Assembly (NCBI GenBank): GCA_025965775.1
Contig: JAOPWG010000178.1
Span: 1 to 7,736, forward strand
Source: Modestobacter sp.
GTDB taxonomy: Bacteria > Actinomycetota > Actinomycetes > Mycobacteriales > Geodermatophilaceae
DNA: 7,736 nucleotides
Direction of reading: 5' to 3'
The translations under genes and the position numbers were made by a program. Positions 5,012 through 7,736 of the stretch are shown in pieces (position 1 is the first letter of the stretch; the number at the start of each line of letters is the position of its first letter). The notes under the pieces were generated by a model, which worked only from the letters and a program-made list of their open reading frames with translations, was not told the origin of the DNA and did no database searches.

Positions 5012-6508
5012 ATGTCCCACCCCGACGTCGACGTCGTGGTCCCGACGCCCGGCCAGCCCGTGGTGCTGCGCGGCGGCACGGTGCTGACCATGGACGACGC
5101 CCACACCGTGCTGCCCAGCGGCGACGTGCTCGTGGTCGACGGCCGCATCGCCGCGATCGGCCCGCAGCTGGAGGTTCCCGAGGGCACCGCCGGGATCGAC
5201 GCGACCGGCGGCATCGTCATGCCCGGCATGATCGACACGCACCGGCACATGTGGCAGACGGCGATGCGCGGCTACGGCGCGGACTGGACGCTGACCCAGT
5301 ACTTCGTCTGGTACTACCTCGAGCACGGCCGCGCCTTCCGCCCCGAGGACGTGCACGCAGGCAACCTGCTCTCGGCCTGGGACGCGCTGGAGGCCGGGGT
5401 CACCACCACGGTCGACTGGTCGCACGGGCTGCAGACGGTCGACCACGCCGAGGCCGCGGTCGACGCCCTGCAGGCGGTCCCCGGCCGGTTCGTCCTCGCC
5501 TACGGCAACATCCAGGCCGGCCCGTGGGAGTGGGCCACCGACCCCGCCGTCCAGGCGTTCCTCGAGCGGCGGCGCACCGGGTCCGGCGACCGGCTGGGCT
5601 TCCAGCTCGCCTTCGACGTCACCGGTGACCCGGCGTTCCCCGAGAAGGCCGCATTCGAAGCCGCCCGCGAGCTCGGGCTGCCGGTCACCACCCACGCCGG
5701 CGTGTGGGGTGCCACCAACGACGAGGGCATCCGGTTGATGCACGAGCACGGCTTCATGACCCCGGAGACCGTCTACGTCCACGCGGCGACGCTGACCACG
5801 GACTCCTACCACCGGATCGCCGCGACCGGCGGCTCGATCTCGGTCTCCACCGAGTCCGAGCAGAGCGCCGGCCAGGGCTATCCGCCCACCTGGCAGGTCC
5901 GCCGCCACGGCATCCCGGTGTCGCTGTCGATGGACACCAGCGTCTGGTGGAGCAGCGACCTGTTCTCCGCCATGCGCACCACGCTGGGCGCCGACCGCTC
6001 CCGCGAGCACCTGGAGGCCCACGCCAAGGGCGAGACCGTCACCCAGGTCCACCTGCGCGCCGAACAGGTCGTCGACTGGGCCACCCGGGGCGGCGCCCAG
6101 GCACTGGGCCGCGACGACATCGGCAGCCTGCAGCCGGGCAAGAAGGCCGACATCGTGTTGATCAAGAACGACGACTCCCCGGTGTCCTTCCCGCTGCTCA
6201 ACCCCTACGGGCACGTCGCCTTCCAGGCCCAGCGCGGGGACGTGCACACCGTGCTCGTCGACGGGCAGGTCGTGAAGTCGTCCCACCGGCTGGTCGGGGC
6301 GGACCTGCGCGCGGTCCGCTCGACCGTCGACGCGACGGTCGAGCACCTGCGCTCGGCCCTCGGTGAGGAGACGTGGACCCAGGGGATGAACCCGGAGCTC
6401 CCGGGGGACGAGCTGCTGGACAACCCGTACACCTACACCGACTACCGCTCGGCGAGCACCCACGACGCCCGGGGCAGCGTCTTCGGCAACGAGGAGACGG
6501 CCGGCTGA
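5012..6508 (+). CDS. Metal-dependent amidohydrolase (ATZ/TRZ, deaminase-like)
   Basis: This 498-residue member of the amidohydrolase superfamily is related to the triazine hydrolase/cytosine and guanine deaminase branch. It has the N-terminal beta-sandwich strands (LRGGTVLTMDDAH, then VLVVDGRIAAIGP), the barrel entry GIVMPGMIDTHRHM with His77 and His79, VTTHAGVWG with His228, VYVHAATLT with His257, and SLSMDTS with Asp308. These are the expected metal and catalytic positions. The Glu usually found three residues after the His228 equivalent (HxxE in AtzA, TrzN and deaminases) is Val231. LQPGKKADIVLI (373-384) is the closing sandwich strand. The C-terminal tail after about residue 450 is rich in acidic residues and is not recognisable. 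Hydrolysis of a C-N or C-X bond on an aromatic or heterocyclic compound is the expected reaction; the substrate is unknown. It is divergent from the ring-cleavage operon and shares its control region, suggesting an early step of the same pathway. Confidence 0.9.
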   Translation: MSHPDVDVVVPTPGQPVVLRGGTVLTMDDAHTVLPSGDVLVVDGRIAAIGPQLEVPEGTAGIDATGGIVMPGMIDTHRHMWQTAMRGYGADWTLTQYFVWYYLEHGRAFRPEDVHAGNLLSAWDALEAGVTTTVDWSHGLQTVDHAEAAVDALQAVPGRFVLAYGNIQAGPWEWATDPAVQAFLERRRTGSGDRLGFQLAFDVTGDPAFPEKAAFEAARELGLPVTTHAGVWGATNDEGIRLMHEHGFMTPETVYVHAATLTTDSYHRIAATGGSISVSTESEQSAGQGYPPTWQVRRHGIPVSLSMDTSVWWSSDLFSAMRTTLGADRSREHLEAHAKGETVTQVHLRAEQVVDWATRGGAQALGRDDIGSLQPGKKADIVLIKNDDSPVSFPLLNPYGHVAFQAQRGDVHTVLVDGQVVKSSHRLVGADLRAVRSTVDATVEHLRSALGEETWTQGMNPELPGDELLDNPYTYTDYRSASTHDARGSVFGNEETAG

Positions 6509-6520
6509 CGGTGCCGGTCA

Positions 6521-6561
6521 CGGACCCTGCCCGGCCGGCTCACCCGGCCGGGCAGGGTCCG
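6521..6561 (+). terminator. Strong hairpin terminator after the amidohydrolase
   Basis: CGGACCCTGCCCGGCCGG (6521-6538) and CCGGCCGGGCAGGGTCCG (6544-6561) form an 18-bp perfect stem with the five-base loop CTCAC, starting 12 bases after the stop codon. There is no U-tract, which is usual for actinobacterial I-shaped terminators. It implies that the IclR gene is mostly transcribed from its own start. Confidence 0.85.
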
Positions 6562-6634
6562 TCTCCGGAGGACAGGCGGCGGCCCGGAGCCGTGCCATCC
6601 TCGACCGCAGGACGACGACGGGAGCAGCGGGGCG
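6562..6634 (+). other. Leader region of the regulator gene
   Basis: Between the hairpin and the IclR start there is a short GC-rich stretch. I see no clear -35/-10 pair and no copy of the CGGAC-N4-GTCCG palindrome, so autoregulation through the same operator is not supported by sequence. Confidence 0.35.
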
Positions 6635-7465
6635 ATGGCAGGACGCGGCACGGGACCGGACTTCGTGGAGGCACTGGCGCGCGGCCTCGACGTGCTGGCC
6701 TGCTTCGACGCCGACCGCCCGGCGATGACGCTGTCGGAGGTGGCCACGGCCGCCGGCCTGGCCCGCCCCACCGCCCGCCGGCTGCTGCTGACCCTGGAGG
6801 AGCTGGGCTTCGTGCGCAGCTCCGGTGGGGCCTTCCAGCTGACTCCCAAGGTGCTCACGCTGGGCATGGCCTACGTCGGCGCGCTCGGGCTGTGGGACAT
6901 CGCCCGGCCGCACCTGGAGTCACTCGTGGCGCGCACCGGGGAGTCCTCCTCGATGGCCCAGCTCGACGGCTCGGACATCGTCTACGTCGCCCGGGTGGCA
7001 GTGGCCAAGCTGATCGCCCTGCGTGTGGAGATCGGCACCCGGTTCCCGGCGGTCCAGACCTCCCAGGGCAAGGTGCTGCTCGCCGCGCTGTCCCCGGACG
7101 AGCTGGCCCGCACGCTGGCCGAGCCCAGCCGGGCGGGGCTGCCGACCTACATCGGCCGCTCGGCCGGTCAGCTGGACACCGAGTTGGCCGAGGTGCGAGC
7201 CCGCGGCTGGGCACTCGCCGACGAGGAGCTCGCCCCGGGCGTCCGCTCCGTCGCCGTCCCGGTACGCGACGGCGACGGCACCGTCCGGGCGGCCATGAAC
7301 GTGACCGTGCACGCGGCCGAGACCTCGACCGAACGGTTGCTGGACGTCCACCTGCCGTTGCTGCTGCGCACCGCCGGGGAGGTCAGCGCGGAGTGGGCGC
7401 TGTGGCAGTCCCGTCCGCACGTCGAGGTCCCCCGGCACGCCGCCGACGGGACTGCCAGCGCCTGA
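6635..7465 (+). CDS. IclR-family regulator, PcaR/PcaU/PobR-like
   Basis: This is a 276-residue DNA-binding regulator. The N-terminal winged helix-turn-helix covers about residues 10-70: FVEALARGLDVLACFDAD, then MTLSEVATAAGLARPTARRL (31-50) with the recognition helix, then LEELGFVRSSGGAFQLTPKV (55-73). The C-terminal IclR effector domain follows, with LWDIARPHLESLVARTGESS, DGSDIVYVARV, IGTRFPAVQTSQGKVLLAAL (133-152) and APGVRSVAVPVRD. The wording RGLDVLACFDADRPAMTLSE, YVARV and GTRFPA is typical of the subfamily controlling protocatechuate, p-hydroxybenzoate and related aromatic pathways. ATG at 6635 has GGAG ten bases upstream. It most likely controls the divergent region at 4791-5011, binding an aromatic substrate or ring-cleavage product. 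Activator or repressor mode cannot be settled: the subfamily has many activators, but the palindromes downstream of both promoters suit repression. Confidence 0.92.
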   Translation: MAGRGTGPDFVEALARGLDVLACFDADRPAMTLSEVATAAGLARPTARRLLLTLEELGFVRSSGGAFQLTPKVLTLGMAYVGALGLWDIARPHLESLVARTGESSSMAQLDGSDIVYVARVAVAKLIALRVEIGTRFPAVQTSQGKVLLAALSPDELARTLAEPSRAGLPTYIGRSAGQLDTELAEVRARGWALADEELAPGVRSVAVPVRDGDGTVRAAMNVTVHAAETSTERLLDVHLPLLLRTAGEVSAEWALWQSRPHVEVPRHAADGTASA

Positions 7466-7511
7466 CCGGGCCAGAGCGGTCCGCGCGGGAGGGCACGGCA
7501 CCTGGCCGCGG

Positions 7512-7530
7512 TGCGGTCCGGAGGACCGCA
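7512..7530. terminator. Hairpin between convergent IclR and polA genes
   Basis: TGCGGTCC (7512-7519) and GGACCGCA (7523-7530) form an 8-bp stem with loop GGA. It lies 46 bases after the IclR stop and 6 bases after the polA stop on the other strand, so it can serve as a bidirectional terminator. No U-tract is visible. Confidence 0.6.
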
Positions 7531-7536
7531 ATGTGC

Positions 7537-7736
7537 TCAGTGCGCGGCGTCGTCCCAGCTGACGCCGAACCCGACGGAGACCTCCAGCGGCACCGACAGC
7601 TCCGCGGCACCGGCCATCTCCCGGCGCACCAGCGCCTCCAGCACCTCGCGCTCCCCCGGCGCCACCTCGAGCACCAGTTCGTCGTGCACCTGCAGCAGCA
7701 TCCGCGAGTTCAGCCCCTCGGCGGCGATCGCCTTCT
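7537..7736 (-). CDS. polA: DNA polymerase I, C-terminal end (partial)
   Basis: The last 65 codons of a gene whose start lies beyond the window edge. The translation contains MLLQVHDELVLEVAPGE, the family A polymerase motif C (QVHDE, with the catalytic Asp of the palm and its Glu neighbour), and ends in VSVGFGVSWDDAAH, the typical end of actinobacterial Pol I. It fills Okazaki gaps and acts in excision repair. The stop is TGA at 7537-7539. There is no start codon in the window, so the 5' boundary is artificial. It is a core chromosomal gene convergent with the IclR regulator. Confidence 0.95.
   Translation of the reverse strand, partial: KAIAAEGLNSRMLLQVHDELVLEVAPGEREVLEALVRREMAGAAELSVPLEVSVGFGVSWDDAAH

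Noticed and set aside
4787..6463. Long minus-strand open frame opposite the amidohydrolase (558 codons)
   Set aside because: It mirrors a well-recognised gene with clear motifs on the plus strand, has low-complexity Gly/Val/Asp/His composition, and would run into the control region.
1..7736. tRNA, rRNA, CRISPR, transposase or attachment sites
   Set aside because: None seen: no cloverleaf-like sequence, no regularly spaced repeats, no transposase or integrase motifs and no flanking direct repeats.

Overview
The DNA is very GC-rich, with codons ending almost always in G or C, GGAGG-type ribosome binding sites and a few GTG starts. This points to a high-GC actinomycete. The protein styles would suit the Geodermatophilaceae/Frankia neighbourhood, but that placement is a guess from composition and not a proven assignment.

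Layout, left to right. Positions 1-294 are a gene-poor upstream region with one short direct repeat. Positions 295-1161 (+) encode a class I SAM-dependent methyltransferase. Positions 1162-1363 (-) hold a frameshifted C-terminal remnant of a zinc-binding (quinone oxidoreductase-like) dehydrogenase, with an 11-bp tandem duplication as one of the lesions. Positions 4790 down to 1418 (-) form a tightly packed operon, in transcription order: CaiB/BaiF CoA-transferase, citryl-CoA lyase-like protein of the citrate synthase fold, LigB-like class III extradiol dioxygenase, LigA-like small subunit. The last three genes overlap by 8 and 4 bp. Positions 4791-5011 are a divergent control region. Positions 5012-6508 (+) encode a metal-dependent amidohydrolase, followed by a strong 18-bp-stem hairpin. 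Positions 6635-7465 (+) encode an IclR-family regulator of the PcaR/PcaU/PobR type. A short hairpin separates it from the convergent 3' end of polA (7537-7736, -), which runs off the window.

Working model (inference). The amidohydrolase, ring-cleavage pair, CoA-transferase and lyase form one catabolic unit for a substituted aromatic or heteroaromatic compound. The adjacent aromatic-type IclR protein would sense the substrate or an intermediate. The control region supports a single switch. It has two back-to-back promoter candidates whose TTGACA boxes lie in a perfect 10-bp inverted repeat. It also has two near-identical 14-bp palindromes of the form CGGAC-N4-GTCCG, one in front of each divergent gene.

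The unusual part is the gene combination. A LigAB-like pair is joined to a CoA-transferase plus a citryl-CoA-lyase-like enzyme instead of the usual hydratase/aldolase genes, and the LigB-like, lyase-like and amidohydrolase proteins each appear to lack a residue that is catalytic in their best-known relatives. The whole block sits between two genes that look chromosomal (methyltransferase and polA), so it may be an accessory insertion.
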